NCBI RefSeq assembly: GCF_031143425.1
Contig: NC_090445.1
Coordinates: 1,580,602,049 to 1,580,666,048 of the forward strand
Direction: 5' to 3'
DNA from: Pleurodeles waltl
Lineage: Eukaryota; Chordata; Amphibia; Caudata; Salamandridae
Length of the DNA: 64,000 bases
Below are positions 10,748 to 23,760 of this stretch, piece after piece. Below the pieces are notes generated by a model that saw only the letters and a list, made by a program, of their open reading frames with translations, was not told the origin of the DNA and ran no database searches. A program made the position numbers and the translations under genes. How positions within the stretch are numbered: the stretch's first letter is position 1; every line of letters begins with the position of its first letter.

Positions 10748-13571
10748 TCTGTTCAGGTCATATATTTTCTGTTTTATCTCCTTATTTGCTAATTTATTAA
10801 CAGTTACCATGTCTTATATGATTTTTTTGTAGCTGGCCAACGCTTCTATTAGTTTTGTCCCTGCACACATGGAAAACAACGTTTCTAATGTAATTGCAAT
10901 TCCCTTCTAGAAAATTGATGCTGTATTCTTTTGACATTGCCTCATTCAAGAAAGGTGAAAATGGCAAAACTGCATTATTAGATCTGGTGTTAACCAAGAC
11001 CTTTTGATTTTACTAAAATTATATGTGTAATATACTCTCTTCAAGGGGAGTTAACCAACTCTCTTCATTCACTCGTCTATGAATATGTCACTCACGTTTT
11101 CCCACTGAAGCAAGCACCATGGGGCAGTGGGGAAGTTCATTTCAACCATTGGCTAACTCCACTTTGATGGCATTCTGCCCTTTCCCAAGGAGCACATTCT
11201 CACACAAAATAGTTTATTTAAATGTGTACTTTTTGAGACCAAAAATATTTTGCCTTTAGGCAATTTGCTTTTAATATTGGCAAGGGCCAGACAGCTCACC
11301 TAACTATACATTTTTACAAAAGCTATGACTAAACAAGCACTGGCAAAGAAAAAGGCAGATAGCGAACACTAATGTTTTTTTTTTTTTTATGTTGGCGAGT
11401 ATTCAGCAACTTCCCACAAAATAAAGCTTTACAAAAACCCTGACAAAACAAAATACAGATTGACAACCTAAAAAGGATGACAGTCAACGCCAGGCCTGCT
11501 GGCTTTTACCATTGTTTGTTTTATTTGTAATCATGCGAGGCTGTGAAAACAGTACCTGGGCCCCAGCAGCGTATATGCACAAACATATATCTGTTGATTT
11601 TTCTTACTGTACAAATAAATGCACATCACTTGAACAACGGCCCATAGCAGTGGTCATAAAAAGGTATTATGGTTGAAGCGCAGTCTTCTAGAAACGTGTT
11701 GTATGAGACTCAAATCTGAAAAAAAATAGGTAAAGCACACGTTCTGATGAAGCTTAAATAGGGGAACCTCATACAATATGACCCACTGGTACCTATAGAC
11801 AAATCCTAACTCGGTATCTTCTCTACAAATTGCTCTTATGAAAAATGTTTTTACTCTGCCAATGGAATTGAACTATAATCTTGAGAAATTCTGCAGAATG
11901 TAGTGAAGTTCTACAACCACAGAAACCTCATTTTTCTATGTATACTTCTTTATCTTGTACGGTTTCCTCAGACTACAAATTGATTTTTCAAAGTAGGTGG
12001 CTAAATGCTGGATTTTATTTTTTTCTGGACAGTTGCATATTCCACAAATATAAAGATAAGAACACTTAACAGAGCTGGAAAAACAAAATCTTCAGGAATG
12101 TTAACTCTGTAGCTGAACTTCTCACACTCCAAAGCAAAACTAAATGGTCTCCATTGCTACAGCACATGTAAAAGAGTATAGGAGCAAAAGCAATGGGAAA
12201 CAGGAAAAAAACGAGTTGAAGGCTAATTAGAGCACATGATGCAGGCACCGATAGGGAAATGTGTCACCTACATGTTAGTCTCCAATATCAATTGTCATTA
12301 GTGCTCTGCCAAACCCCTAAAGTCCATTTCCGTCCACAAACCCTTTGCAAGGCCCCACATCCATTGTAAAGTAAAAGCAAACACCTGTCTGCACGGAACC
12401 GCTCCCCGATCTAATCAGTCCTCAGAGGCAGATAGTGGAGGGTAAATATGTGAAATCACCATTAGGTATTGACTTTTATACTTGAAGCAAACAGGCGGAA
12501 ACAAATTAGGCACTACGCTGCCTGAATAATTATTGATTTTGGACAAAGGGAGCGGTTGTCTGCAGGAGGGAAGGCCATTCCTGTGGTGCCTACATACTAA
12601 CACAGCAATAAGCATCCAGGAGAGGATGCAGTAATTGACAGGACCCACAACATTACATGCTATATGCATCCTAAATGACACATGCAACCCATGGAGCATG
12701 ATGGCACTTGTAATCTGATAGCCTGCTTCTTGAGCCATTGGTATGAACTACAGTTCTCAGAATACACTTGTGAAGACAACATGGCGTCCTGTAGCTTGAT
12801 CTAAGCCAGCTCACCTCAGGGTAGATGCTGAAGTGACGTAGTCACACAGCTTGAGTACTATTGGCCAGTCTGACATCTTCGGTATGGCACAGAATGGAGT
12901 TCTAGTGTAGTAGCGCGATTTACTGAGGCAGGGTTACAACACTCCAAGACCTGGCAGAGAAGTTGGCACTCAAAACGGGCCCATGCATATGATAATTGGT
13001 ACGTAATATACTTTTTCTTTTCTGTATGGTTTCTTACTGTGCTGTTCTCCTCTGTGTATCTCTTGTGTGAGATCTCTCTGTAGTCTACATCCACGTGTAG
13101 AATCTTCTGTTGATCTTGTGTGGACACTCGCTGTTCTTTACACTCCCAAGAGGGTAGACCTTAGGGGTTCTGTCAGAGCTGGCCTTTGGTCAGGTAGCAC
13201 CATGGGTAAAACCAAACTTGGTGCCCCTTCCCACTAGTCCTTCTTTTATTGATTATGGATATATCCCAGTTTGGAGCAAGGCTTCTGCAGGCAGCTCCTG
13301 CATCCATCTGGAGGTTGACGCTCTTCGTGTGGGCCCAGCTTTCACATGCTGAAGGCTGGCCCTTGGTTCCCTGCATCACCATACTCTACCATGTATCCGA
13401 CTAAGATGGTGGATCTTGGGGGGTTTCACCATCTCATATAAATAGAGCTGATAGATTACTGAACAACAGGTTGGTTCTTTCGCTCAAGATGGCTGGAAGG
13501 ATTTTATGGGGGGAAAAGGGAGAACAAATAACCCAAGGTAAGCTGGGTATACACGCTCCCAAGTTCAAACA
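10748..13571. other. No gene recognised
   Basis: The stretch is mostly A/T-rich with short open frames only. Near 11690-11775 a GAAACGTGTTG phrase and a CTGATGAAGC phrase occur together with a short inverted TTGTATGAG/CTCATACAA pair. They look like debris of a hammerhead-type element but do not fold properly (see rejected list). Nothing else could be assigned. Confidence 0.4.
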
Positions 13572-13855
13572 CTATTAAAACCAAAGTATCCCTACACCTT
13601 CTGGCAGGTCATAGTATTGACCATCTTAAAAGAGGAGCCTCCGTTGTCTTTTATTCAGAGGATTTTTTTTTTTTTTTTAGTGACCCTCATCCACTCTAGT
13701 AGTGGCATGCTTCAACATTGAGTCCATGCGAGCTCCTAAAGGCCAGGGTGGTTTCAACTGACTTGCAGGAGCGCTTATAAATATTCTACTGGTGGTCTAC
13801 AGATACAATTACCTTATTGTTCACCAAGGTGTCCCTTTATTCAGAGTGACAGTAG
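13572..13855 (+). repeat. Left arm of a 285-bp inverted repeat
   Basis: This arm is the reverse complement of 19827-20112 at about 80 percent identity by eye. Shared phrases include AGTATCNCTACACCTTCTG, TCATAGTATTGACCAT, CTCCTAAAGGCCAGGGTG and CACCAAGGTGTCCCTTTATT. A run of T interrupts both arms at the same place. The arms enclose the Penelope fragment and the L2/CR1 element. Confidence 0.85.
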
Positions 13856-13942
13856 AGCATTAGAGACCATCCAGTACACACTAGGCCTAGAACAAGGTCC
13901 ATTCCCCAACAAACCAACTTGTGAGGTTTACCTCTAGTTATT

Positions 13943-14375
13943 GGACACCACCCACGTGGTCAATGCACAGTGTGCCCTTTTAATAAACATTATAAATCCC
14001 TTGATTTGGGCCGTGGGAAGCCATGGGAACAAAGGACATATACAGATTGTAATTCAGAGAACGCAGTTTATCTCATCACGTGTCCTTGTGATCTGAAACA
14101 TGTCAGGATGACTTCCCACAAGATTACATTTGAGAATTGGGGAACCCAGGAACACTATACAGTGCAGAAAAACATCTACAAAAATGATGGCATACTTTCT
14201 GGAAAAAGGACACTATGACCAGAACATTAGTTGGACCGTCATAGAGAAAATAGCCCATAATCCTATATCATCAAGGATACTCTTTGAGAAGGAACAACAA
14301 TGGACTTATAAATTGAGAACCCATGTACATGGTTTAAATGATGATGCATGGTACAGTTTAAATCAATGGTCATAA
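13943..14375 (+). pseudogene. Penelope-like element, C-terminal GIY-YIG endonuclease fragment
   Basis: Frame from GGA at 13943 reads GHHPRGQCTVCPFNKHY, a Cys-containing linker, then NAVYLITCPCDLKHVRMTS. The latter matches the GIY-YIG-type core of Penelope proteins, where the usual form is VYLI.CPCG..YVG.T. Here YVG is HVR, and Gly to Asp before it, so the nuclease core is damaged. After a frame change near 14130, a second frame continues with PISSRILFEKEQQWTYKL and HGLNDDAW, matching the 'LF.RE..WI..L...GLN' C-terminus of the family. The reverse transcriptase that should precede it is absent; the fragment begins just after the left inverted arm. It is therefore a 5'-truncated, frameshifted copy. 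Confidence 0.75.
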
Positions 14376-16122
14376 ACAGCCCATTTATTTCCATACAGTA
14401 CGAAAATAGACTACTTATTTATTTGACTTAGGAGCACTAGTACATTAAGGGGAGCCCACTTCATTACAAGGATTGGGACACTCAGATATGAAACTCATAC
14501 CATTTGGAAATGGATCACAAATGTGGATATACATATATACAAAGATTTCCAGCTTACTGATCTAATATGGCCATAATTGGGGCACACTTCACCATACAGG
14601 CATCTCTACATAATATTCACAATTAACAAATGGGAGATTATACTCACCGAGCACTATGTAGTGAAGGGTAAAGAAGAAGGGTGGTTCTGAATGCATCCCA
14701 CTAATTATTGCAAATGTAAATAATACACCTACTCACACCGGGATCCATTGTCGATGTATAAAATCGGCATGGCAAGTGTAAGGAGAGGTGTCACACACAA
14801 ATTTATTAGGCGTTATCCCTATGGATTATAAATTATAATAGGGAATCATGCTCATAGGGAAAGATATCATGATACGATGTGGTATTGTTCCCAGATAGGG
14901 GAGTTGTTACCCACATATTAATTACGGGCCAAATACGTAGCACAACATGTTTTACAAGGTTCTGGTACACAGAACGAAAAATTCAACATAAAACCCCATG
15001 ACAACATTAGTCGGAGGCCATTAGTAAAGATATGGGAGTCATGGCCTTACTTAGAACAGAACTTTGGATGTGAGTGACCATAAGTATAAATATGTCCCAA
15101 GCCCATGCGTAATTATCCAACCAGAACACACAAATAGAATTTTACAATGCAATATGGTTGCACCTCTATGCAGTGCTTAGCTGATCCTGTACTAATGGAC
15201 ATCGGGCGTTCACACTAAAAACCTGCAAATCGAGGTTTTTACTGAACGACCGACATTTGGATACTGCCGGACACTGGGAGCTCAGTATCTTAGCAACACA
15301 GCCTCATTACGGGACTATTGACAACCACAAATATCTGCAGCATAGTGGTTGTCTGGCAGACATATTTGAAGTACATGAGCGATGCACCCTTTTGGCCGCC
15401 TGGTGTGACGCCGGTATAGATTCACGAGTAGGGGATGTGGTACTGTGATGACACACCTGAAATACGCGCATATGGATAATGGCAATTACCGCTAATGGTG
15501 GTGCAAGCCTGTGGTGAGAAGAGTATTTAGGTGAGAAATGCTGCGCTGTCCCCTGGGCGAAGTAAGTAGTGCTGAATGGACCAGTTATGCCGACCCAGGC
15601 CAACTTACCTTGAGTATGGAGGCGGCCGACGCTCATCCGTCCATACTTTTACTCAATGGGGTGGTGTCCTGGGCAAAAAACGAATGTCCTTTTTTAATGG
15701 ATTTTTCATTCATAGTATGTGCCTACAGTGGCGCGCCCCTGACTCCCCCAGAGAAGCGAGGTGGTAACCCAAAACGGGTGAGCACATCTATAAAATTACC
15801 GCTAATCACTACTGATAATGTGTGGAGACTGGCTTATGGGTAGATACTTATATGTGAGGTATTTCTGACCAAAATAGGTCCTCTGTGTAATTCACATAGG
15901 TGTCATCATTCCTTTGACACATTTGATATTTGGTGCATGTACACCATCGTGGGATATGGGGTGTTTGTCACTTTTCTGTGTATGTCTTTCCTTATTCATG
16001 AGAATGTTTTTCAGTCTTTCAGACGTACTGAGTGTGATGTGAAGTATTGTTGCTGACTATCAAGAGAATAGCCCTGGAGATGGCAAATTTTATATGTTAT
16101 TGTATATCTCCTTTTAATAGCG
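14376..16122. other. No gene recognised; possible Penelope 3' flank and other repeat DNA
   Basis: About 1.75 kb between the Penelope fragment and the L2/CR1 element. Near 15200-15520 there are short CG-containing stretches and a 'GCAAATCGAGGTTTTTACTG' phrase, but no coding match. The sequence probably belongs to whatever element the inverted arms define. No confident feature can be placed. Confidence 0.35.
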
Positions 16123-16679
16123 ACCTTCGACCCTGCTTTAAGCAGGTAGGTCGCTTCCCTCGCTCCTCGCTGCTGCCAGCCACCTGCTTTTCATGGTAGT
16201 TTCCTCACTCATTGGTTTTCTCCAAAACAGGTACTTTCAGTCTTTGCTTATTCCGTAGCCGCTTCGTCCCCGCGGCCCCGCCCCCCTCCCTCAACGTACT
16301 CCGGCCTTCCCGCCCTTGCTCCTCTTCTGGCCCGCCCCCGCCCTACCATTGGTTCACCGCCACCCTCCTCCCAGCTGACACACCCTCCCTCCTCACCTCT
16401 TATGCCGGCCTCAGCGCGGAAGCGCCGCTGGCGCGCCGCTGGCGCACCAAAGGCAAGCCCGTATGCGCCCTCCGCGGCAAGACCACACCTAGCGTCTGTC
16501 CCCCTGGCCAACACGCCCCGCACTACCTCTAAACAGTACACCGCTGACGAACTCCACACCCTAAACCGAGGTTGTTCCGCCACCTGATGCCAAGTCACGC
16601 CAACGTGCACCAGAGGACCTTTCTCTTGCAGTGCCTGCAACTTCACCTGCAAGCCAACCCCCGAACACCACACCAAAAC

Positions 16680-19464
16680 AGACTGCCACCTAAATTGCAT
16701 CCTGCTGAACACCCGCTCCGTCCACAAACACGCTATTGAACTATGGGACCTACTGACCACTCACTCGCCAGACATCGCATTCCTCACCTAAACATGGATG
16801 AACCCTGCCTCGGAACCAGAAATAGCAATGGCTATACCAGACAACTACAAAATCACCAGAACAGACTGCAACAACAAACCAGGAGGAGGAATCGCCATAG
16901 TCCATAAAAACACCATAAGAATCTCCACCAACTCCGACGACATCATCAAATCCGCCGAGCACCTCCACTTCACAATCTACGTAAATGCCAACAACACACT
17001 CAGAGGAACACTGGTCTACAGAACCCCCCGGCCCGAGACCACAGTTCTGTGATGATATCACTGACACCATCAGCTCCCAAGCCCTCGCCTTAACAGACTA
17101 CATCCTCCTATGCGATCTGAACTTCCACCTGGAAAATAACAACAATACTAACACCACCAACCTTATCGACAACCTCGCCAACCTCAGCCTCAAGCAACTT
17201 CGCTCCTCACCGACCCACTCCGCATGCCACATTCTCGATCCTATCTTCACAACCAGCAAACACGTGACCTTCAGCCACACCACCGAACTCTACTGGACAG
17301 ACCACAGCTGCATCCACTTTTTCTACCAAAAACCAGTCACTCACCACCACCACACACAGCTGCCCCGAAGCAACTGGAGCAGAATATCCTCGGACCAACT
17401 GATCTCCACCCTCGCCCAGACCCCCTCCCGGGACCTCAGACCCCAACACTGCCGCCACCAACCTGTACCACTAGGTGAGAATACTGCGCCAACACCCTCG
17501 CACCGCTCAAAAAACACCCTAACACCCCGCACAGAATCAAGGCCAGCTGGTTCACCCCAGATCTACAGGAATCCAAACGACGCCGCAGAACGGAAAAAAA
17601 CTGGCGCCGTGACCCCACAGCCACCAATCGCTGCACCTTCAAGGAGGCCCTACGCAGACATCACCAATTGATACGCACCACCAAAAGGACCCACTTCAAA
17701 AACCGCATCGACTCCAACGCCCACAGCACAACAGAACTCTTCAGCATCATCCAAGATCTAACCACCCCGAAGTCATGCTCCAACGAACCCCCGCCATCAC
17801 AGGAGCTCTGCAACTCACTCGCATCCCACTTCCGTCGAAAGATAGAAGAAATCCACAACACCAAATCCTACCAGCTAAGTACGAGCACCCTCGAACCCCA
17901 CGCTCCAAGAAACACCCACCTCCTCCACACCTGGACCCCGGTCAACACAGAAGACACCGCGAACACTATGGCCACTATCCACTCTGGATTTCCATCAGAC
18001 CTCTGTCCACACCACATCTTCAACAAAGCCAACACCATCATCGCCCCCCATCTCTGCCACACCATCAACAGCTCCTTCGAATCAGCCACCTTCCCAGAGA
18101 GATGGAAGCACGCAGAAATCAACGCCCTGCTAAAGAAACCTAAGGCAGACCCTGATGACCCCAAGAACTACCAACCGATCTCCCTCCTCCCCTACCCAGC
18201 CAAGGTCATCAGAAAAATTGTGGATAATCAACTATCCTGGTTCCTGGAAGACAGCAAGGCACTTGACACCTCCCAATCCGGATTCCGCAAAAACCACAGC
18301 ACCGAGACTGCACTCATTGCTGCAACAGATGACATCAGGACCATGCTAGACAAAGGAGAAACAGCAGCACTCATTCTCCTGGACCTCACCGCAGCTTTCA
18401 ACACAGTATGCCATCACACTCTCTGCACACGCCTCCACAACGCTGGAATCCACGACAAAGCCCTGGACTGGATCTCGTCATTTCTTAAGGACAGGACCCA
18501 AAGAGTTTGCCTCCCGCCGTTCCTATCAGAAGCCTCCAATATCACCTGTGGCGTCCCTCAAGGATCTTCACTCAGCCCCACACTTTTCAACGTGTAAATG
18601 GCCCCCCTCGGCAACATCGCATGAACACACCACATCAACATAGTCTCCTACGCCGACGACACTCAGCTTATCATCTCCCTCACGAATGATCCCACCACTG
18701 CAAAGGACAACCTCCACAACGGACTCCACACCATAGCCAGCTGGATGGAAGCTAGCCACCTAAGGCTAAACACAGACAAAACAGAATTACTCATCTTCGG
18801 CACCAACCCCTCAGCCTGGAACGACTCCTGGTGGCCCACCTCCCTAGGATCCGCACCCTCACCCACCACCCACGCACGCAACCTGGGCGTCATCTTGGAT
18901 TCCACACTCAGCATGACTCAGCAGGTCAATGCCATCTCCTCTTCCTGCTACTACACCCTCCTCCTGCTCTGCAGAATCTTCAAGTGGATTCCCATCGAAA
19001 CCAGGAAGACCGTCACCCACGCCTTGGTCAGCAGTCGATTGGATTACAGAAATGCCCTATATGCAGGAGTCACAAACAAACTCCAGACAAAACTGCAAAG
19101 AATCCAGAACGCATCCGCACGTCTCATTCTGGACATTCCACGCTGCAACCACATCTCCCCCCAACTCAGAGACCTACATTGGCTACCAGTTTCGAAGAGG
19201 ATCACTTTCAAGATCCTCATCCACGCACACAAGGCCCTCCACTACACGGATCCGACATACTTCAACGACAGACTCACATTTCACACCCCGACCTGCAACC
19301 TTCGCTCCGCCAACCACGCCCTCGCCTACGTTCCTCGCATCCGCCGCATGACCACCGGAGGCACATCATTCTCCTACCTCGCCGCAAAGACCTGGAACTC
19401 CCTACCACTCCACCTCCGCCTTACCGATGACCTTCTATTTTTCAGGAAACATCTTAAGACCTGA
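16680..19464 (+). pseudogene. L2/CR1 ORF2: AP endonuclease plus reverse transcriptase, lightly damaged
   Basis: The endonuclease starts with LNCILLNTRSVHKHAIELW, then DIAFLT, a stop (about 16789) and TWMNP (normally ETW). A -NKPGGGIAIVHK- block follows. The frame shifts near 17045, giving DYILLCDLNFHLE, and returns near 17450-17490. From there one frame runs to the end: linker (about 17490-18060), RT fingers (ERWKHAEINALLKKP, NYQPISLLP), SGFRKNHSTETALIA, LILLDLTAAFNTV, GVPQGSSLSPTLFNV, a TAA at 18595, MAPLGNIA, a TGA at 18622, VSYADDTQLII (catalytic YADD kept), RLNTDKTELLIFG, a thumb-like region and the SYLAAKTWNSLPLHLR terminus. Three nonsense codons and two frameshifts in about 930 codons indicate a fairly young but dead copy. 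Confidence 0.85.
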
Positions 19465-19534
19465 CTGTTCGACCAGTAGCTCCCCCCCCCAGCGCCTTGA
19501 GACCTTCCGGGTGAGTAGTGCGCTTTACAAATCC

Positions 19535-19557
19535 CTGATTGATTGATTGATTGATTG
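19535..19557 (+). repeat. (TGAT)n 3' tail of the L2/CR1 element
   Basis: About five and a half TGAT units follow GCGCTTTACAAATCCC. The tail marks the 3' end of the retrotransposon and fixes its orientation. Confidence 0.85.
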
Positions 19558-19826
19558 AAAACAGGACCACAAGTGTGCTTCATTTTTTCTGACAGGCGAG
19601 TGAAGGTTCCACGCCTAGCATGCAATTTTTAATGTACTATGCATGATTCAATGTTATGAACTTAACTGTCTGATTACCGACCGATGCAATAGAAACATAT
19701 GACCTGGTGAAATCTCAGGACCTTTATGGCCTTCGGAGGGGCTGATCAATGTCAACACATGAACTATAAGGTCATAGGACCATAAAGACCTAGAGTAGCC
19801 TTATTGATTCTAGTTTTAATCATACC

Positions 19827-20112
19827 TACTGTCACTCTGAATAAAGGGACACCTTGGTGAACCGTAAGGTATTTTTATCTTTAGGCCCCCAGTAGGATCT
19901 TTATGAGTGCTCCCGCAAGTCGGTTGACCTCACCCTGGCCTTTAGGAGCTAGGGTGGACCCATTGATGAAGCATGCCACTACTAGAGTGAGTGAGGGTCA
20001 CTAAAAAAGAAAAAAAAAGTTTTCTTCTATAACAGACAACTGAGGCTAGTCCTTTAACATGGTCAATACTATGAGCTGTCAGAAGGTGTAGAGATACTTT
20101 TGTATTAAAATG
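19827..20112 (-). repeat. Right arm of the 285-bp inverted repeat
   Basis: Reverse complement of 13572-13855. The arms are 5.97 kb apart now, but about 3.44 kb of that is the L2/CR1 insertion, so the original unit was about 3.1 kb end to end. Sequence between 19560 and 19827 has no coding match. Confidence 0.85.
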
Positions 20113-23100
20113 TTTTTCATCTCACCTTGCCTCACTGTGAGTTGACAATAATGCTTCTGGCATGATTTACAAAGGTCTTTGCTGACCCATGCCATAGCTT
20201 TCCTTGCTCCTATAAAAGACACTGCAGACAGAGGAAGTAGACCCACACAACATGGGAAAGAAAGGATAAAGGCAGCTCACTGAAGTCTCTAGAGGCAGTC
20301 CTGTGAAGTAAGCAAACGCTCCAGTCTCACTGAACACATAATCTTTCAAATGACAATTACTTAGGGGTTATGTAGTCTACATTTTTAAAATAACTTTACC
20401 GGCTTTCCACTTCACAAATAATGCAAAGATTGTTTAGAAATACATTTTCAGCAGCCTTTTGCAACAGAAGGAAACTTTTTCCGGTGCCATGAGGGGATGC
20501 AAGGAGTAGTGGGTTGACTTCGGTCTCCATTGGAGTAACGAAATTAAGGGGCCCCTCTGCAAAATACCTGTAGGGGATACCCTCCCCTCTGGACACAGTC
20601 AGGGGCCTGCCACCCATGCACAGTGTACTGTACTGAGGGGGCCCCCTGGAGCTCAGTGGCCCCCGTGCACAGCAGTAGGTGCAGGGGCCTTTGTTACACT
20701 ACTGGAATTCTCTTGAAGTCATTATATGTTAACTCTCCCACACTTTTATCCCCAGTGTATCAAAAGTACTACAGTTTGTCCCTATGCACAGCCTACTGCC
20801 ACAAAACCACCCTCCTTCCATGCAAAAGTCCCTATTGGTCAGTCCACTCCTCTCTCCTACGCTTGATCCCATAGCTCCTGCCCTAACCCGCATACGCCCC
20901 TGCCATCCCCACCGCTCCACATCCCTCACAATGCCATTATTACACATAATCCCAGGTGATATTTCTGTTATGACGGCATAATCTTGTGTAATTCCACAAA
21001 TATTGCATTACACTTGTTACATGAAGTTCCCCAAATTATGCAGTTATGCCGCATGGCTAACATTTATGTGGTAGCACTGGCACTAACTTCCAAAACACGA
21101 GTGGCTGTTGTTTACGGAACCTGTTTTTATGCGTTATTTCTTTTAGCACAAAATGTGTCCACAACGAATTTCACACTAAAACATAACACTAAATCCAGGT
21201 TTTGAATTTCTCATAAAATTGTGGAATTTTGCAAAATTAGACAAAAGCAAATTATGCGAATTTCACACACCCCTAAAAGTCTGTGGCTGTAGATGGGTAC
21301 AACATTCTGCGGCTGAAAACAATAACTCAGTTGTGTTGGGCAGACGATTAAGATTTGTGAGGTGACATAGGGAATGCAGACTGGCTGAGAGCCCGGAGGG
21401 TACCCCTAGAGTAGTGACAAAATGAACAAGCAGTAGCAATGGCAATAGGTCTTCCCTTGGAGATCTTTTGGCTTTGCCAGTGGTTTACAGCAATGGTGTT
21501 CAACATCCCCAATGGTGTGCAGCATGGCTAAATAAGAAAAAAAGAATCCTATGATGCAGCCAGCCCATCATTTTGTGGACATGTGAACCGTGTGCCTATA
21601 AAATGCCACAACCTCTTTTTTTCTTTTAATTTGCCAATCCGACTTGCATTGGTAAGTAAAAAAAATAGGTGCAAAAGTGTTTTTTCAAAGTGCAGGTTGT
21701 TGAGAGAGCCACATGGAATGGGTCAGGGAGAAGCTCATTGGCTAGAAACCAATGGGGGAAGTACACAAGGGAGAGTACAACATGGAGGGCGCAGGGAGAG
21801 GCATGCAGGCCACAGTGAGCAATTCGGATTGCACAGGAGAGAAGTACATGAAGGAGTCATCTGAAAAACACAGGCCCTCACGTGGAATGCTAAAAAAAAA
21901 GCAAGCAGCTGAAGCATAGAAGCCAACCAATCAAAAGAGATTGTAAAGAGGATATGCTCCATTGGCGGAACAAATACAAGTTTGACAAGCTGGGACAGAA
22001 ATACATAGCAGGCAAATGAGAGTGACAGGTAAGCCAACCAAGGAAAAGCAAAGCAAAGGGTCCAACCATGTGTGGATTCTTGGTAAGACCACAAAAGTCT
22101 CAAGCAACCAGACAGCTGCACTGTATGGTAGGCTCGAGCTAAAAAAGGGTGCATTGGTGGATTGTCTGATAACAGGCACGGGGAACACTAATAGGAGTCA
22201 ATTGGAGGAAGAGATGAATGGCTTAAAGCAGTGAGTAGGCAATGCAGAAATTAAATGCAGACGCCTTCAATCAGTGAGGTATTGGGAGTAGGACTATTTG
22301 TAGTTGTGACATGTAAGAATCACATTTGTAGAGTAACTCCAGCGTCCACTGGTACCTTTTACTCAGTCACAGAAACACCTTTGTCTAGGCAGGTGGAAGT
22401 AGGAAAAATTTTAAAATATGCAACTGGTGGTAGATTCCCAAGAGATGCCCTCAGAATGGGGGTTCTGACTTTATGGCAGGGTGCCAGCAAAATGGCTGGC
22501 AAGGGTGTGACACACCCTTCAATTCTGATCCCACCAAGGAAGTAGCAGTAATTTCTGTGTACTGCCCTACCACTGCACCTAGTCATCACTCACCACTATG
22601 TAGGAATACTACTTGCAACAACCATGAAATGAAGGATATGTGTTTAGATGCATTTATATTTTGCATACTTCCAAATACTGTCAAGTCCTAAAATCCCAAC
22701 TACCCCTCATTCCAGTTCTTACTTGAGCAGAAAAGTATTGCCAGCCACATACCACAAGATTTGCGGTTGTTGATATAGTGTTTTTTCCAAATGGACTAAC
22801 TGCCGTAGCCATAATAGGCCCACACAGGGAATACATTACAGGCTAAACAAGTTTTTTTTAAATTCAGAATAGAGCAGGTGAGCCAGCAAAGAGGGATTCT
22901 CATTCTGCCACATGAAACAAAAAGAAAGTATAAAGTCAGCGGGAAATCCAAAGCAAAGACCAGCATAAATCAAAACAGAGTAAAGGGGGAGTCCATTACG
23001 AAAGTAATCATAATGAACATTCAAGTCAAATAAGCAGATTACCTTGGGTAAACCGATTCTCTGTGTGATATAGACTGTGGAAAAAGGTGCACGCTACCTG

Positions 23101-23760
23101 TCCTTAGACTACCATTGATTTAAAATATCATGAAGTCCCTGTCTTATCAGATCTACCCCCCTGTAAAAGTTTAACGATGCATGCACCATATCTGCCCGCC
23201 AATAGTGAGATCTGTTGATGGTAGAAAAAGATAACAGTGCAATAGTCTCACAATTTTAGCGAAGAAGATAATGATTTGGTTTGGTAGAGGTATGTTTTTT
23301 TAAACTTTTAGTGAGACAAACACAGCTATTTGCAAGTCCATGAGTGTGCCACATTTGTCTTGAATGGAAGATGACAGTAAAGTTAATCAACTCAAGGGCC
23401 TACTCACAAACTGCAATATGTAGTATATTTATTGGAACTACAGTATTACTACTTAAGAACTACACAGTGCTTTTCACAAACCTACGAGTGTAAATCTTCA
23501 CCTCTCCTATATTTCCTATGGGAATAATCTCACACATATAGGTTTACTACTTAGTAGTTGATGTGGGAGAGACCAGGATTGGCTGAAAAATAAGGCACAC
23601 TCATTGCAAAAAAGGTGAGGTCTAATGAGGTGTAGCGAGGGGGTTAAGGCGGTGTTAGGAAGGGGTATAGAGAGGGATATGCATCCACGCACTAAAGATT
23701 AAGCCCATTGCTATTCACAAACTGCCCTTCTAAAGTTACAACCAAAATGGGGCCCAAATC
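20113..23760. other. No gene recognised
   Basis: Short frames only. 20460-20700 has alternating G-rich and C-rich pieces (GGGGCCCCTCTGC, GGGGGCCCCCTGG) that resemble a dispersed repeat. 20940-21270 has several 'AATTATGC' and 'GCGAATTTCAC' phrases typical of old DNA-element remnants. 21650-22520 is A/G-biased without a coding match. I cannot assign a family to any of it. Confidence 0.35.

Larger units (their letters stand above)
16123..19560 (+). mobile_element. L2/CR1-group non-LTR retrotransposon, nearly full length
   Basis: A GC-rich leader begins near 16123. It is followed by an endonuclease and reverse transcriptase frame (to 19464) and a short 3' UTR ending GCGCTTTACAAATCC and then (TGAT)n. 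This tail form is typical of L2/CR1-group elements, which use 3' microsatellite ends rather than poly(A). The base composition (C-rich, A/C-biased third positions) contrasts sharply with the A/T-rich flanks. No separate ORF1 is evident in the leader. No certain target duplication was found; an AAACAGG phrase occurs both near 16226 and just after the tail, which I regard as weak. Confidence 0.85.

Noticed and set aside
11690..11775. A second hammerhead-like pair: GAAACGTGTTG and, 50 bp later, CTGATGAAGC
   Set aside because: The core words are in permuted order, the sequences next to them do not pair as stem I or stem II, and no GAAA follows CTGATGA at a usable distance. At most it is debris.
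12660..12760. ACTACAGTTCTCAGAA phrase as a tRNA-derived SINE promoter
   Set aside because: No paired A and B box at the right spacing and no tRNA-like fold could be seen.
13680..13760. TTGATGAAGCATGCC-like words in the 285-bp inverted arms (also 19960-20010) as hammerhead remnants
   Set aside because: The arms lack the GAAAC half and an acceptable CTGANGA; both arms agree in lacking it, so a ribozyme is not supported.
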